Positions 12,339 to 22,706 of a stretch of 64,000 bases of DNA are shown piece by piece. Position 1 is the stretch's first letter; every line of letters starts with the position of its first letter. This DNA comes from Fusicatenibacter sp. (GTDB lineage: Bacteria > Bacillota > Clostridia > Lachnospirales > Lachnospiraceae): positions 26,285 to 90,284 of the forward strand of contig JALEOU010000066.1 in the NCBI GenBank assembly GCA_022766945.1, read 5' to 3'. The translations under genes and the position numbers were made by a program. A model generated the notes under the pieces. The model had not been told where the DNA came from, made no database searches, and saw only the letters and a program-made list of their open reading frames with translations.

Positions 12339-13268
12339 TCAGCCGTTATACAAAAATGCCTGATTCAGTCCGTCGGAAATCGTAGTGCTCAGCCTTTTGA
12401 CGGTCTCATCAATTTCTTTTGTTGTCACATACATACTCTGCAGGGACGGACTGATCAGTTCCTGCAGAAATTCATCCATCTCCGATTCTTCCAGAGATTC
12501 CAGAAGCTCCGCCACGGCATCATGAATAATCGTACCTGCATCCACAACGGTCGGAACACCAATCCCGATCACCGGCACATGCAAAGTTTCCTGATTCAGT
12601 GCGTTTCTGTAATTTCCCACACCAGACCCCGGACTGATTCCGGTGTCAGTCAGCTGGATGGTACAGTTCAGCCGCCGGATGCTTCTGGCAGCAAGTGCAT
12701 CAATGACCACCACTGCATCCGGATTTGTTTCCCTTACAACCCCCCGCACAATCTCCATTGTCTCCATACCGGTTTTCGCAGTCACTCCCGGAACCAGCGC
12801 ACTGATCTTTCTCGCACGTTCTTCTCCCAAAGCCGCTGCCCCGTATTCCGTTATAATATGCCGGGTAACCTGCAGATGTTCCACCACCTGCGGACCTAGG
12901 GCATCCGCTGTAATCTCCCGGTTTCCCAGTCCGATCACCAGCACTGCGCTCTCCTCCTTGTCCGGCAGCAGAGCACGCAAATGGCTTGCCAGCTCACCGG
13001 AAATCTCTCTGTGATACTCCTCATCAGGAGCAGTCAGATTCGGAGCTTCGATTGTCACATAAGTTCCTATGGGCTTTTCCATCATTTTCGCCCCATGCTC
13101 CGTCTGGATCTGCACATAGGTGGTATGCACATCCTTCTCCCGGTTATAGTCTTTTCTGATCACCACTCCGGAAAGCTCCACATCATCCTTTTCGTATTTT
13201 TCTCCATTTTCCATCGCCAGATCTGTACGGATTTTGTATTTACCGATCATAATACCCTCCTGCATCAT
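12339..13268 (-). CDS. gpr: GPR endopeptidase (germination protease)
   Basis: IRTDLAMENGE, VIGLGNREITADALGPQV, GIGVPTVVDAGTI. Confidence 0.93.
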   Translation of the reverse strand: MMQEGIMIGKYKIRTDLAMENGEKYEKDDVELSGVVIRKDYNREKDVHTTYVQIQTEHGAKMMEKPIGTYVTIEAPNLTAPDEEYHREISGELASHLRALLPDKEESAVLVIGLGNREITADALGPQVVEHLQVTRHIITEYGAAALGEERARKISALVPGVTAKTGMETMEIVRGVVRETNPDAVVVIDALAARSIRRLNCTIQLTDTGISPGSGVGNYRNALNQETLHVPVIGIGVPTVVDAGTIIHDAVAELLESLEESEMDEFLQELISPSLQSMYVTTKEIDETVKRLSTTISDGLNQAFLYNG

Positions 13269-13359
13269 TCATTCTGATTGTTATTTTCTTCGGATTTCTC
13301 TTTAATATGTATGAGCCAAGGGACAAATGGAGAAAAACGCCATTTTTTTTATTTTCTTA

Positions 13360-13388
13360 TTGACAAACGGAAGGAAATATCATAGAAT
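13360..13388 (+). promoter_or_regulatory. rpsT promoter, TTGACA-N17-TAGAAT
   Basis: near-consensus -35/-10 read directly. Confidence 0.75.
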
Positions 13389-13476
13389 GATAAAGCATGT
13401 TTTAGGCGGAACGTCCGTGTCTGTTCCGCTGATACAAAAATCATTTATTTTAATAGAAAGTTTGGAGGTGTACAGT

Positions 13477-13740
13477 TTGGCTAACATTAAATCTGCAAAG
13501 AAAAGAATCCTGGTAAATCAGACGAAGGCTGACCGCAACAAAGCAATCCGTTCCGCAGTCAAGACTTCCATGAAGAAAGTAGATGCTGCTGTAGCTGCAA
13601 AAGATAAAGAGGCTGCTGCTGCTGCATTAACAAATGCGATCTCTACCATCGACAAGGCTGCTTCAAAAGGCGTTTATCACAAAAATAACGCTGCCAGAAA
13701 AGTGTCTCGTCTGAGCAAAGCTGTAAACTCAATCGCATAA
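13477..13740 (+). CDS. rpsT: 30S ribosomal protein S20 (TTG start)
   Basis: (M)ANIKSAKKRILVNQTKADRNKAIRSAVKTS..; RBS tggaggtg before TTG. Confidence 0.95.
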   Translation: MANIKSAKKRILVNQTKADRNKAIRSAVKTSMKKVDAAVAAKDKEAAAAALTNAISTIDKAASKGVYHKNNAARKVSRLSKAVNSIA

Positions 13741-13760
13741 TATAGATATAAAAAAAGAAC

Positions 13761-13800
13761 ATCCTCCGACCATCCCGTCATGTGGTCGGAGGATTTTTTA
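13761..13800 (+). terminator. rpsT Rho-independent terminator
   Basis: atcctccgaccat/atgtggtcggaggat stem followed by T-run. Confidence 0.9.
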
Positions 13801-14691
13801 TGTACCTCCGTATTTTCTGTATTCACCCGGACTCATTTTTACCATTCTCTTAAATAGCTGACGATAAAACTTCGTATCCCCATATCCGACCCGTTCCGCG
13901 ATTTCTCCTACATCCAGATTCGTCCCCGAAAGCAGCTCACAGCTCTTCTCGATGCGAACTCTCTGCAGATATTCCCGAAATGTCATTCCCGTCTCTTCAT
14001 GAAATCTCCGGCTGATGTAAGGAACACTGTAATGTTCCCGGTCACAGAATTCCCTCAGACACGCTTCCTTGCTGTAGTGTTCCTTCACATAATGAATCAC
14101 ATTGATGATCACATCGCTCTTGGTTCGCTCCGCGATGCCTTTTCTCACACTTCTGAGCGTCAAGATCAGGATTTCCGTCAGCCGGCTGCGGAAAACTTCC
14201 CGATATCCGGCTCTTTTCTCCTGATATTCTCTTTCCATTCCCTGCAAAAGCCACAAAACTCTGCCGTCCTCATCATGAAAAATTCTGTTTGCAGGTGTCT
14301 CTCCCACGATTCTTGTATCATATCGGATCAGACATACCTGCAGCAGCTGCTCCACCGTGCGGCACCCTTGAAGCGTATCATCAATCACCTCCGGCAGAAA
14401 CAGGCAATTAATCAGCGTAAAATTCTGACTTTGGGAATAACTGTGAACGCTTCCGTAATCCATGATAAAGTAATCCCCGGGAAACAACACCATCTGTTCT
14501 TCATTCAGCGTATGAACCGCGGTACCTCCGGTAATGTATACCAGTTCAAAAAACTGATGGTCATGGCTTCCTATGTCCTCCTGCCGATAAGGAAGCATTA
14601 CCAGCTTCTCATCGGTTGTATTTTCTACCTGTTCCAGATCCAGTGTGTATTTCTCGATCATAAAGTTAAATTCACCCCCATATTCAGCCAA
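13798..14691 (-). CDS. AraC family transcriptional regulator
   Basis: cupin-like N-term plus C-terminal double HTH (VGYGDTKFYRQLFKRMVKMSPGEYRK). Confidence 0.9.
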   Translation of the reverse strand: MAEYGGEFNFMIEKYTLDLEQVENTTDEKLVMLPYRQEDIGSHDHQFFELVYITGGTAVHTLNEEQMVLFPGDYFIMDYGSVHSYSQSQNFTLINCLFLPEVIDDTLQGCRTVEQLLQVCLIRYDTRIVGETPANRIFHDEDGRVLWLLQGMEREYQEKRAGYREVFRSRLTEILILTLRSVRKGIAERTKSDVIINVIHYVKEHYSKEACLREFCDREHYSVPYISRRFHEETGMTFREYLQRVRIEKSCELLSGTNLDVGEIAERVGYGDTKFYRQLFKRMVKMSPGEYRKYGGT

Positions 14692-14760
14692 ATTCGGTGG
14701 TTTTCTTACAGCGTACGATCTGCTATGCTAAATGTCAAGAAAAAAATGGAGGTATTGATT

Positions 14761-16932
14761 ATGGAATGGAATGCATCCTGGATACGACCGGCAGAAGATT
14801 TGGGGGATGTCTGCCCGGTTTTTTTTAAATCTTTTGCGCTGTGCAAACCCCTTGCAAAAGCGACTCTTCACATTACCGCACTTGGTGTGTACGAGGCTTC
14901 CCTGAACGGGAACAGAATCGGAGAATTTATCCTTGCTCCCGGCTGGACATCCTATAAAAAACGACTGCAGTATCAGGAATATGATGTCACCGGACTTCTT
15001 TCAGATCAGAATACGCTTTCCGTGGTTGTGGGAAAAGGCTGGTACCGCGGACGTATTCCCGGCTGGACCGGCTCCAAAGTTCAGCAGCAGCTTTCGCAGG
15101 CACCCGCAGGACTGTTGGCCGAACTGACTCTTTCTTATACGGACGGCACCACAGAACAGCTCGTTACGGATAACTCCTGGCTGACTGATGAAAGTCCGGT
15201 TCGTTTTTCCGAAATTTACGATGGTGAGACTTATGATGCGACCATCCTTCCGGGAAAAGGTACTCCGGCTGTCGTTTTTAACGGACCGTATCACACGCTG
15301 ATTCCCCAGCAGGGCGAAGAAGTCCGTGAGCAGGAGCGTCTGTGCCCCGCACGCATTTTCCACACACCAAAGGGAGAACTGGTCGTGGATTTCGGGCAGG
15401 AAGTCACCGGCTATGTTGAAATCACAGTAAATGCTCATACCCAAGAAGAAGTCTCTCTTTCCCATGCGGAAGTTCTGGATAAAGAGGGCAACTTCTATAC
15501 AGAAAATTACCGCAGCGCCAAAGCAGCTTACCGCTACATCTGCCGCGATGGTCTTCAGAGTTATAAACCTCATCTGACCTTCTTCGGCTTCCGCTATATC
15601 CGGATAAATGCTTTTCCCGGCGGTATCGAAAACGCAAAACCAGAGAATTTTACTGCTGTTGCGGTTTATTCCAATATGCACCGGACCGGCAGAATCTCCT
15701 GCTCCGATCCGTTGTTGAACCGTCTCTTCGACAACATCCTCTGGGGACAAAAAGGTAATTTTCTGGATGTCCCCACCGATTGTCCGCAAAGAGATGAGCG
15801 CCTGGGATGGACCGGAGATGCTCAGGTTTTCTGCCGCACCGCATGTTTCCAGTACGATACAGAGCGTTTCTTTACCAAATGGCTTGCCGACCTTGCGGCC
15901 GATCAGACGCCCGATGGCAGGGTAGGTCATGTGATCCCGGATGTTCTGGAAGCACCCAATGGCAGTGCTGCCTGGGGTGATGCTGCTGTCATCTGTCCCT
16001 GGGAAGTCTATCTTGCCTACGGCAATCCGCAGATTTTGAAAAACCAGTTTACCAGCATGAAAGGCTGGGTAGATTACATTACAGCTTCTACCACAACGCC
16101 AAATCTCTGGACCGGCGGAGAACACTACGGTGACTGGCTCGGTCTAGATGCACCATCCGGAAGTTACAAGGGTTCCTCACGCGAAGATTTCATCGCATCG
16201 GCCTTTTATGCTCATTCCACAGAGCTGGTAATCAAAGCCGGAAAAGTTCTCGGTGAAGATGTCGCGGCATATGAATCACTCTATCAGAATATTCTCTCGG
16301 CTTTCCGGGAAACTTACCCGAAGTACACCACCCAGACCGAATGCGTGCTCGCTGCCCATTTCCGCCTTGCTCCCAACCCGCAGGCCGCTGCTGATCAGCT
16401 TGCAGCACGCGTAGAACAGTGTGGTGTCCGGCTTGAAACCGGTTTTGTCGGAACTCCTTATCTGCTTCATGTGCTGAGCAATTACGGACATACCGATCTT
16501 GCCTACTCTCTGCTGCTCAGAAAAGAATACCCCTCCTGGCTGTATCCGGTTACCAAAGGTGCTACAACCATCTGGGAACACTGGGATGGCATCATGGAAA
16601 ACGGTGATTTCTGGAGCAGCGATATGAACTCCTTCAATCACTATGCCTATGGTTCCGTAGCCGACTGGGTCTTTGGTGAGGCAGCCGGTATTCATACCGT
16701 AGAAGACTTCCCCGGCTATGAAAAAATCCGGATCGCACCAAAACCGGACTCCCGTCTGGATTTTCTGAACGTTGAGCTGGAAACCCGCCGCGGAATGCTG
16801 CGCTCCTGCTGGAAAAAAGAAAACGGCTTCTGGAAATATGAAATTGAAACGCCATCCCCTGCTGTCATTGTCATCGATGGCCAGGAACAGGCTGTAGAAA
16901 AAGGTTCTTATCTGTTTTTCAGTCAAATCTGA
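14761..16932 (+). CDS. alpha-L-rhamnosidase (GH78-like)
   Basis: ASLNGNRIGEFILAPGWTSYKKRLQYQEYDVT, DVPTDCPQRDERLGWTGDAQVF, TIWEHWDG; start follows ggaggt RBS. Confidence 0.93.
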   Translation: MEWNASWIRPAEDLGDVCPVFFKSFALCKPLAKATLHITALGVYEASLNGNRIGEFILAPGWTSYKKRLQYQEYDVTGLLSDQNTLSVVVGKGWYRGRIPGWTGSKVQQQLSQAPAGLLAELTLSYTDGTTEQLVTDNSWLTDESPVRFSEIYDGETYDATILPGKGTPAVVFNGPYHTLIPQQGEEVREQERLCPARIFHTPKGELVVDFGQEVTGYVEITVNAHTQEEVSLSHAEVLDKEGNFYTENYRSAKAAYRYICRDGLQSYKPHLTFFGFRYIRINAFPGGIENAKPENFTAVAVYSNMHRTGRISCSDPLLNRLFDNILWGQKGNFLDVPTDCPQRDERLGWTGDAQVFCRTACFQYDTERFFTKWLADLAADQTPDGRVGHVIPDVLEAPNGSAAWGDAAVICPWEVYLAYGNPQILKNQFTSMKGWVDYITASTTTPNLWTGGEHYGDWLGLDAPSGSYKGSSREDFIASAFYAHSTELVIKAGKVLGEDVAAYESLYQNILSAFRETYPKYTTQTECVLAAHFRLAPNPQAAADQLAARVEQCGVRLETGFVGTPYLLHVLSNYGHTDLAYSLLLRKEYPSWLYPVTKGATTIWEHWDGIMENGDFWSSDMNSFNHYAYGSVADWVFGEAAGIHTVEDFPGYEKIRIAPKPDSRLDFLNVELETRRGMLRSCWKKENGFWKYEIETPSPAVIVIDGQEQAVEKGSYLFFSQI

Positions 16933-16970
16933 CGGTCTTCTGCGCCAAAGCAGTAAAATTCTTGCTTTCA

Positions 16971-17008
16971 AAAAGCTCCCGGGAAGAATGGCATTCCCGG
17001 GAGCTTTT
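16971..17008. terminator. bidirectional terminator
   Basis: aaaagctcccgggaa-gaatggca-ttcccgggagctttt between convergent genes. Confidence 0.9.
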
Positions 17009-17016
17009 CCATTTAT

Positions 17017-18030
17017 TCAGTGATCTCTCTGCGCTGTTTTTTTTGCTGTACCCTCTTTGCTGTACCGGATGATCAGCAGTTCCACGCTTAAGATATCCTG
17101 TATCTTTCCTGTTTTTACGTCCTCCTCCATCTGCACACAGTCGCAAACTGCCCTTTCCAGCTCTTCTTTTTCATACTTCCTGGACAATGGAATATAGTTT
17201 TTCACAACAAATGACTGCAGCCCCGTGCGCTTTGCAATCATCTGCTGATCGCATTGCTCTCCCAGAAGTTCTTTCACCTGAAGCAAAAGATTAAACTGCC
17301 GTGCCAGAAGGAACAGAATCCGCATCGGAGGTTCCTTCAGCGAGAGGAGATCATAATACAATTCCAGGGCTCTCTTCTGCTTCTTCTCAGTAACTGCACG
17401 AATCATATCAAAGATGCGGTTCGTAATCTGTGTCGTACAGACTGCTTCGATATCTGCAGCAGTAATGATTTCTTTTCCCATCGTATAGCTCTGAAGTTTT
17501 TCCAGCTCCATCGCGATATTTCCCATATCGGTTCCTGTCTTTTCCAGAAAAAGTTCCATATCCGGACGCGTGATCTTTTTGCCTTCTTTTTTCAGCATAC
17601 CAAGAACCCAAGTCATCAGAGTCTTTTCATCCTGCGTCACAAACTCCACCGCACGGCCGCATTTCTGCAGCGCTTTGTACATACGGCTTCTCTTATCGAC
17701 CTCTTCTTCCGCAAACAGCAGCACGAGATAGTCCGGCAGATTTGCCAGATACTCTGCCATTTCATCAGCCTTATTTTTGAAAAAACCTGTATTCTCCAGA
17801 AGGATTACACGACGGTCAGCAAAAAACGGCATGGTCTCTGCCAGATCAATCACGGCTTTGCTATCCGTCCCCCTTCCCTCAAAACGGGAAAAATTCATCG
17901 TGTCATCTTCTGATATCAGCGCATTTTTCAGGCGGTTTTTATACTGATTCTTCAAATACTCCTCCTCACCGTATAGGAGATAGGCTTTTTTGTAATTCTG
18001 ATTTTTGATGTCTTCCAATATACTTTTCAT
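17017..18030 (-). CDS. holA: DNA polymerase III subunit delta
   Basis: AYLLYGEEEYLKNQYKNRL.., DnaX-binding/delta family architecture. Confidence 0.9.
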   Translation of the reverse strand: MKSILEDIKNQNYKKAYLLYGEEEYLKNQYKNRLKNALISEDDTMNFSRFEGRGTDSKAVIDLAETMPFFADRRVILLENTGFFKNKADEMAEYLANLPDYLVLLFAEEEVDKRSRMYKALQKCGRAVEFVTQDEKTLMTWVLGMLKKEGKKITRPDMELFLEKTGTDMGNIAMELEKLQSYTMGKEIITAADIEAVCTTQITNRIFDMIRAVTEKKQKRALELYYDLLSLKEPPMRILFLLARQFNLLLQVKELLGEQCDQQMIAKRTGLQSFVVKNYIPLSRKYEKEELERAVCDCVQMEEDVKTGKIQDILSVELLIIRYSKEGTAKKTAQRDH

Positions 18031-18045
18031 ATCCGCTCCTGTTGT

Positions 18046-20301
18046 TTAGAATTCAAACTCCTCTGACGAAAGATATCCTCGCAAGAAAGTATGCCCATCC
18101 TTTCTCCACAAAAAAACAGCTCCGCAGGTAGGTGTTCCGTATATCCGACTGCCGCTCAGCAAAAGACGTTCCAGCAGTTCTCTGTGCGGGTGTCCGTATC
18201 TTCCCGGCCAGGCACAGGAAAATACACTGATTGATGGTTTCAGAATCTCAAGAAGCTCGCTGCTGGTTGAATTTGCCGAACCGTGATGAGCTACTTTCAG
18301 AAAATCGCAGGGCTGTGCGATTTTTATCAGTTCTTCCTCTCCCTGCCCTTCCAGATCCCCGGTAAAAAGTGCAGTAAATTCTTCGTATTCCGCCCGCAGC
18401 ACAACACTTCCTGCATTTGTTTTCTCCCGGTAATATTCGTTCTTCGTTGGATGGAGTACTTCTATCGTTAATCTCTGATATTGGATCCGGTCCCCCGTCT
18501 GGAGGTATTGTACCACGATTCCAGCCTTTTGTGCTGCCAGAATCAAAGGAATTTCATCTTTTCCACCTTTCATCCAGCAGGGAAGAAACAGTCTTTTCGC
18601 TCTCACAGGGGTCTGACCTTCGCCCATTGCATTCAGAATCTCCAAAATACCGTTCGTATGGTCTTCATCGGGATGTGTTACCACAATTCCCTCCAGCACT
18701 TGAATCCCCTGCTGTGTCAGATAGGGAAGAATCCGATACGTTCCGACTTTGGTGACACTGCTGCTTCCGCCGTCAATCAGAAAGTGAAACGATCCGCTCC
18801 GCACTTCAATGCAATCACCCTGTCCTACATCGAGTACCGTCACTGCAAATTCCGATGTCGGACGCCAGAAAAGAATCAGCGCAGCCGCTGCAAGAACAGC
18901 CGCCTGGCATACGTTTCGAAAAGGATGCATATGCCTTTTTTCCTCTTCCTCCTTCTTCCGGTTTTGATTTCTGTGCAGAACCAGAAGCAGCACTGACAAG
19001 ATCCCATAGTAACCAACCATCCTGGTAATACCAGGCTGTCCGCAGATCCACACGCTGCCAGGAATCCTGTTGATCCCCTCAGCAATGATCTGATAACATT
19101 TTAAAATTCCACAGACCGGAAGCATCAATGCCTTCGCTGCCTGCAGATTAACAAACTTTAGAAAACCAGCGGTGAACCCCGGGATCAGCACCGCAGCCAG
19201 AGTAGGTCCGGTAAGCAGATTCGGCAGCACACCCAGCAGCGGAATCTGATAATAATACCACGCACTCAGAGGTGCTATGGCAGCGGTAACAGCAGCATAC
19301 ACTTCCACCGCGGCCCTCATTCTACCAGATAACGTTTTCCGACGTTCTGTTTTGGGGAACAGAACAGGATAAACCAGAACCACTCCAAGTACCGCTCCGA
19401 AGGACAGCAAAAAGCCACTGGAGAACAGCATACAGGGACGCTCCGCCAGCATCAGAACTGCCGCCAGGGACAGAGCGCTTAGCGCATCATAAGTCCGCCC
19501 GATGATTCTCGCTCCCATAGCAACTCCAAACATGATCATTGCCCTGAATGTCGCTGTATGACATCCGGTAAAGATCCCGTAGATTACCATACAGCCGGCA
19601 GAGAGTGCTGCCGCCTTTTTTCGCCCAGGCCACAGATGTCCGCACAGACGATAAATCCCCATTCCAAGCAGTGACAGATGCATCCCGGAAACGGAAAGAA
19701 TATGCGCGATTCCTGCCTGCTGATACAGCGTACGCACCTGCTCTGCGAGGGCTGAGGAATCGCCAAGCAGCATGGTCTGCAAGATAGCCGCCTCCCTTTC
19801 GGGAAGCAAGGTTTCCATCTGAAGACCCAGAATTTCCCGTACTTTTCTCAGGCCTTCCCTCAGATTATATCTCCCCCTTTTCAAAAGTTTGATTGTATCC
19901 GCATCTGCCAGACAGTTAATCCCTTTTGTTTCATAATAACCAGCAGCGTCAAACTGTCCCGGATTTTTGGGCGTTTCCGGCGCTTTTAACGTTCCCGTAA
20001 CCTGTACCGTTGATCCGATCGGCAGATCCGACGGTTGCCAGATCACATACAGTCTTTCACAAAAGGCTGTCGTTTTTGACTCCCTAACCTCACATCCGCA
20101 GAGAAGATACCCTGCCGAATTTTTTTTCTTTTCATAATTTCTGATTTGTCCCACAATCTGTACCTGACATTCTGACTGCATCAGGATCCGCATCTCATCA
20201 GACAAATCAGGCGTGCCCCAAAGAGGCACGCCTATCATCCGCATCAGGCAGATACCAAGTGCAAAGACAAGACAGATCAGGCACATAGGCCTTTTTCTCA
20301 A
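18046..20301 (-). CDS. comEC: DNA internalization protein ComEC/Rec2
   Basis: competence TM domain (HILSVSGMHLSLLGMGIYRL) plus metallo-beta-lactamase domain (DVGQGDCIEV..HPDEDHTNG..KVAHHGS). Confidence 0.93.
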   Translation of the reverse strand: MRKRPMCLICLVFALGICLMRMIGVPLWGTPDLSDEMRILMQSECQVQIVGQIRNYEKKKNSAGYLLCGCEVRESKTTAFCERLYVIWQPSDLPIGSTVQVTGTLKAPETPKNPGQFDAAGYYETKGINCLADADTIKLLKRGRYNLREGLRKVREILGLQMETLLPEREAAILQTMLLGDSSALAEQVRTLYQQAGIAHILSVSGMHLSLLGMGIYRLCGHLWPGRKKAAALSAGCMVIYGIFTGCHTATFRAMIMFGVAMGARIIGRTYDALSALSLAAVLMLAERPCMLFSSGFLLSFGAVLGVVLVYPVLFPKTERRKTLSGRMRAAVEVYAAVTAAIAPLSAWYYYQIPLLGVLPNLLTGPTLAAVLIPGFTAGFLKFVNLQAAKALMLPVCGILKCYQIIAEGINRIPGSVWICGQPGITRMVGYYGILSVLLLVLHRNQNRKKEEEEKRHMHPFRNVCQAAVLAAAALILFWRPTSEFAVTVLDVGQGDCIEVRSGSFHFLIDGGSSSVTKVGTYRILPYLTQQGIQVLEGIVVTHPDEDHTNGILEILNAMGEGQTPVRAKRLFLPCWMKGGKDEIPLILAAQKAGIVVQYLQTGDRIQYQRLTIEVLHPTKNEYYREKTNAGSVVLRAEYEEFTALFTGDLEGQGEEELIKIAQPCDFLKVAHHGSANSTSSELLEILKPSISVFSCAWPGRYGHPHRELLERLLLSGSRIYGTPTCGAVFLWRKDGHTFLRGYLSSEEFEF

Positions 20302-21224
20302 TTTTCGTCATCCTCCAAATAAGAAAAATCTTCCTCAAAAAACTGATTCAGTTGGATTTTCTCGCGGAAAGTCACATCACTTTCCCCATTGATGGAAAAC
20401 TGCACCTTATCCACCTTACAATTTGCCGCGATGGAATTCACCACCGCATAAATTGGTATTTCTTCCGCCACATTCAGAATAGAATCTGTCACGGTATTAT
20501 CAAAATTTACATATGTGATCCGTTCCGAAGTTGTAACGCTCAGGACATTGGCTGTATCCGGCAGCACCGGAAAATGTCCATCCTCTTTCGGCCCCTTGAT
20601 CAGCTGTTCCACCACCACCCGTTCCAGCGGAAGATTCGTGCTGTAAGGAACCCTTCTGGTCTCCGGTACCAGTTTATCTCCCTTTGCATTGGCAAAATAC
20701 AAAGTAAGTGTTGCATACTGATACTGATAAATCTCTTGTCCCGAATTTTCCACAAAACTGTCCGCTGTCAGCACTCCGATTTCCCGTCCTGCCGAATCTG
20801 TCAGAGGTTCTCCTTCCACCAAAAACAATACACGTTCCACCTCCGGAATCTGTACAAAAGCACGAACCAGTCCCGCTCTTACCAGCACTTCCCTGGAACG
20901 CTCCATCTGCAGGTAACCTGCTCCCACATTCAATGTCAGAAGACCTTTCTCCAGCGTATAGCTCTCAATCTCACTTCCCTCTGTCAGCAGCTTTCTGTTC
21001 TCAGGTTCCGCTGGCGCCTCCTGCATGGCATCGATCAGCTCTTTTACAAGCTTTTCTGCAGAATCATTCGTGGGACTGTAAGCCTCAGAAACAATTGTCG
21101 TCTCCGTTTTATCCAGATAGAATAACTGATATGCCGATTCCTCCTGCACCTTCTCACATCCGGTACAGCAGCTCATTGCCATAAGAGCCGCCAGCAGTAC
21201 GCACCAAAAACGTCTCATAGGCAC
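20298..21224 (-). CDS. GerMN domain lipoprotein
   Basis: lipobox MSCCTGC; two GerMN-like repeats. Confidence 0.8.
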   Translation of the reverse strand: MPMRRFWCVLLAALMAMSCCTGCEKVQEESAYQLFYLDKTETTIVSEAYSPTNDSAEKLVKELIDAMQEAPAEPENRKLLTEGSEIESYTLEKGLLTLNVGAGYLQMERSREVLVRAGLVRAFVQIPEVERVLFLVEGEPLTDSAGREIGVLTADSFVENSGQEIYQYQYATLTLYFANAKGDKLVPETRRVPYSTNLPLERVVVEQLIKGPKEDGHFPVLPDTANVLSVTTSERITYVNFDNTVTDSILNVAEEIPIYAVVNSIAANCKVDKVQFSINGESDVTFREKIQLNQFFEEDFSYLEDDEN

Positions 21225-21227
21225 CTC

Positions 21228-22706
21228 CTATACGATGTAATTCAACGGAATCCGAACAGAAAATGTCGTTCCCTCATCCACTTTACTGTATACCTTGATC
21301 GCGCCTCTGTGCATCACAATTGCATTTCTTGCAATCGCCAGGCCAAGGCCTGTTCCGCCGATTTCTCTGGAATGAGATTTGTCCACACGATAAAAGCGCT
21401 CGAAAATGTGGTCCAGAGATCCCTCCGGTATTCCGATGCCGGAATCTGCCACTGTCACATAAAAATACTTATGATCTGCGTTCAGTGACACCCGCACCCA
21501 TCCTCCATCGACATTGTACTTAATGCCGTTTTCAATCAGGTTGGAGAAAGCCAGAGAGAGTTTCGTCTCATCCACCTCCGCGTTCACGGGGCGGAAACTG
21601 TCCAGAATCAGTTCCACATGCTTTTCCGATGCAATCGGCCTTAAGCGTTTCAGAAGCAATTCCAGCAGATCGTTGATATTTACCTGGGTAATATTCAGAT
21701 CCGCAGCTTTCTTATCCATCTTTACCAGCGAGAGAAGATCGGTAATTATCTGATTTTCCCGGTCAATTTCTTCTGTAATATCCTGCATGAACTCCTGATA
21801 GATTTCTACCGGGACATCCTGCTGCGCATTCAGAGAATCAGCCAGCACTTTCATAGAAGCGAGCGGTGTTTTCAGCTCATGGGAGACATTGGAGACAAAC
21901 TCCTGACGCGACTCATCCAGCGCTTTTACCTTACCCAGCATTTTGTTAAATGCGTCGGTGATCAGCTCTGTCTCCAGATAATCCGGAACGGAAATACTCT
22001 CATCAAGATAACCGTCTGTGAGCTCTTCGATTGATCTGGTTACTTTCTGGAATGGCTTCATCAGAATTCCGGCAAGCAGATAGCCAAATACAAGTACCAG
22101 AATTCCGATAATGGAGAGAAGTGTGGTTCCTTTCGCCTCCAGAATCTGCATATTTGTCCGGATCTCATCGGTAGAGATACTGATCAGCATAACACCCAGA
22201 GTCTTTTTCGTCTCTGTATCCTGGATCCGGGCCGTCATCTCAAGATAATTATTCTTCTTATCATACCGGCTGGTTTCCTTACCCTGATAGCTCCAGATTA
22301 CTTCCTGCGAAACGATTGTCTTTCCCCGATCCAGGTCATACGTATCCTGAATCACCCGAAAGTCCTCATTGATGATCAGAATCCGTCCACCGTAGATATT
22401 GGTCAGCATATTCAGTTCCCCGTTGATCACCGGAGAGGTAGGATCTTCCATATAGTTCTGCTGAATCAGCTGATTACAGATGATATCACACTGATTTTTC
22501 ACCGTCACGGCTCTGACCGAGACAGCGCGGTTCTCATAGCTTCGCACAATTCCGTTTTCCACAATCACGCAGGGAACAATTCCGATCACAACCAGAATGA
22601 CCGTAATGCGAAAACGCAGGCTTCGCAGAAATTTCCATTTTTCTTTTAATTTAGGCCTGGAAATAATAACCAACTCCCCACTTTGTATGAACGTATTTCG
22701 GCTCAC
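21228..22706 (-). CDS. sensor histidine kinase (WalK/PhoR-like)
   Basis: 2 TM, HAMP, EFVSNVSHELKTPL H-box, GTGLGLAI G-box. Confidence 0.9.
   Translation of the reverse strand: MSRNTFIQSGELVIISRPKLKEKWKFLRSLRFRITVILVVIGIVPCVIVENGIVRSYENRAVSVRAVTVKNQCDIICNQLIQQNYMEDPTSPVINGELNMLTNIYGGRILIINEDFRVIQDTYDLDRGKTIVSQEVIWSYQGKETSRYDKKNNYLEMTARIQDTETKKTLGVMLISISTDEIRTNMQILEAKGTTLLSIIGILVLVFGYLLAGILMKPFQKVTRSIEELTDGYLDESISVPDYLETELITDAFNKMLGKVKALDESRQEFVSNVSHELKTPLASMKVLADSLNAQQDVPVEIYQEFMQDITEEIDRENQIITDLLSLVKMDKKAADLNITQVNINDLLELLLKRLRPIASEKHVELILDSFRPVNAEVDETKLSLAFSNLIENGIKYNVDGGWVRVSLNADHKYFYVTVADSGIGIPEGSLDHIFERFYRVDKSHSREIGGTGLGLAIARNAIVMHRGAIKVYSKVDEGTTFSVRIPLNYIV

Noticed and set aside
13999-14760. 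254 extra codons fused to the rhamnosidase ORF
   Set aside because: They run antisense through the AraC regulator gene; a clear RBS plus ATG at 14761 marks the real start.
15001-16125. 374-aa minus-strand ORF inside the rhamnosidase gene
   Set aside because: Antisense shadow of a conserved GH78 gene; no recognisable domain.
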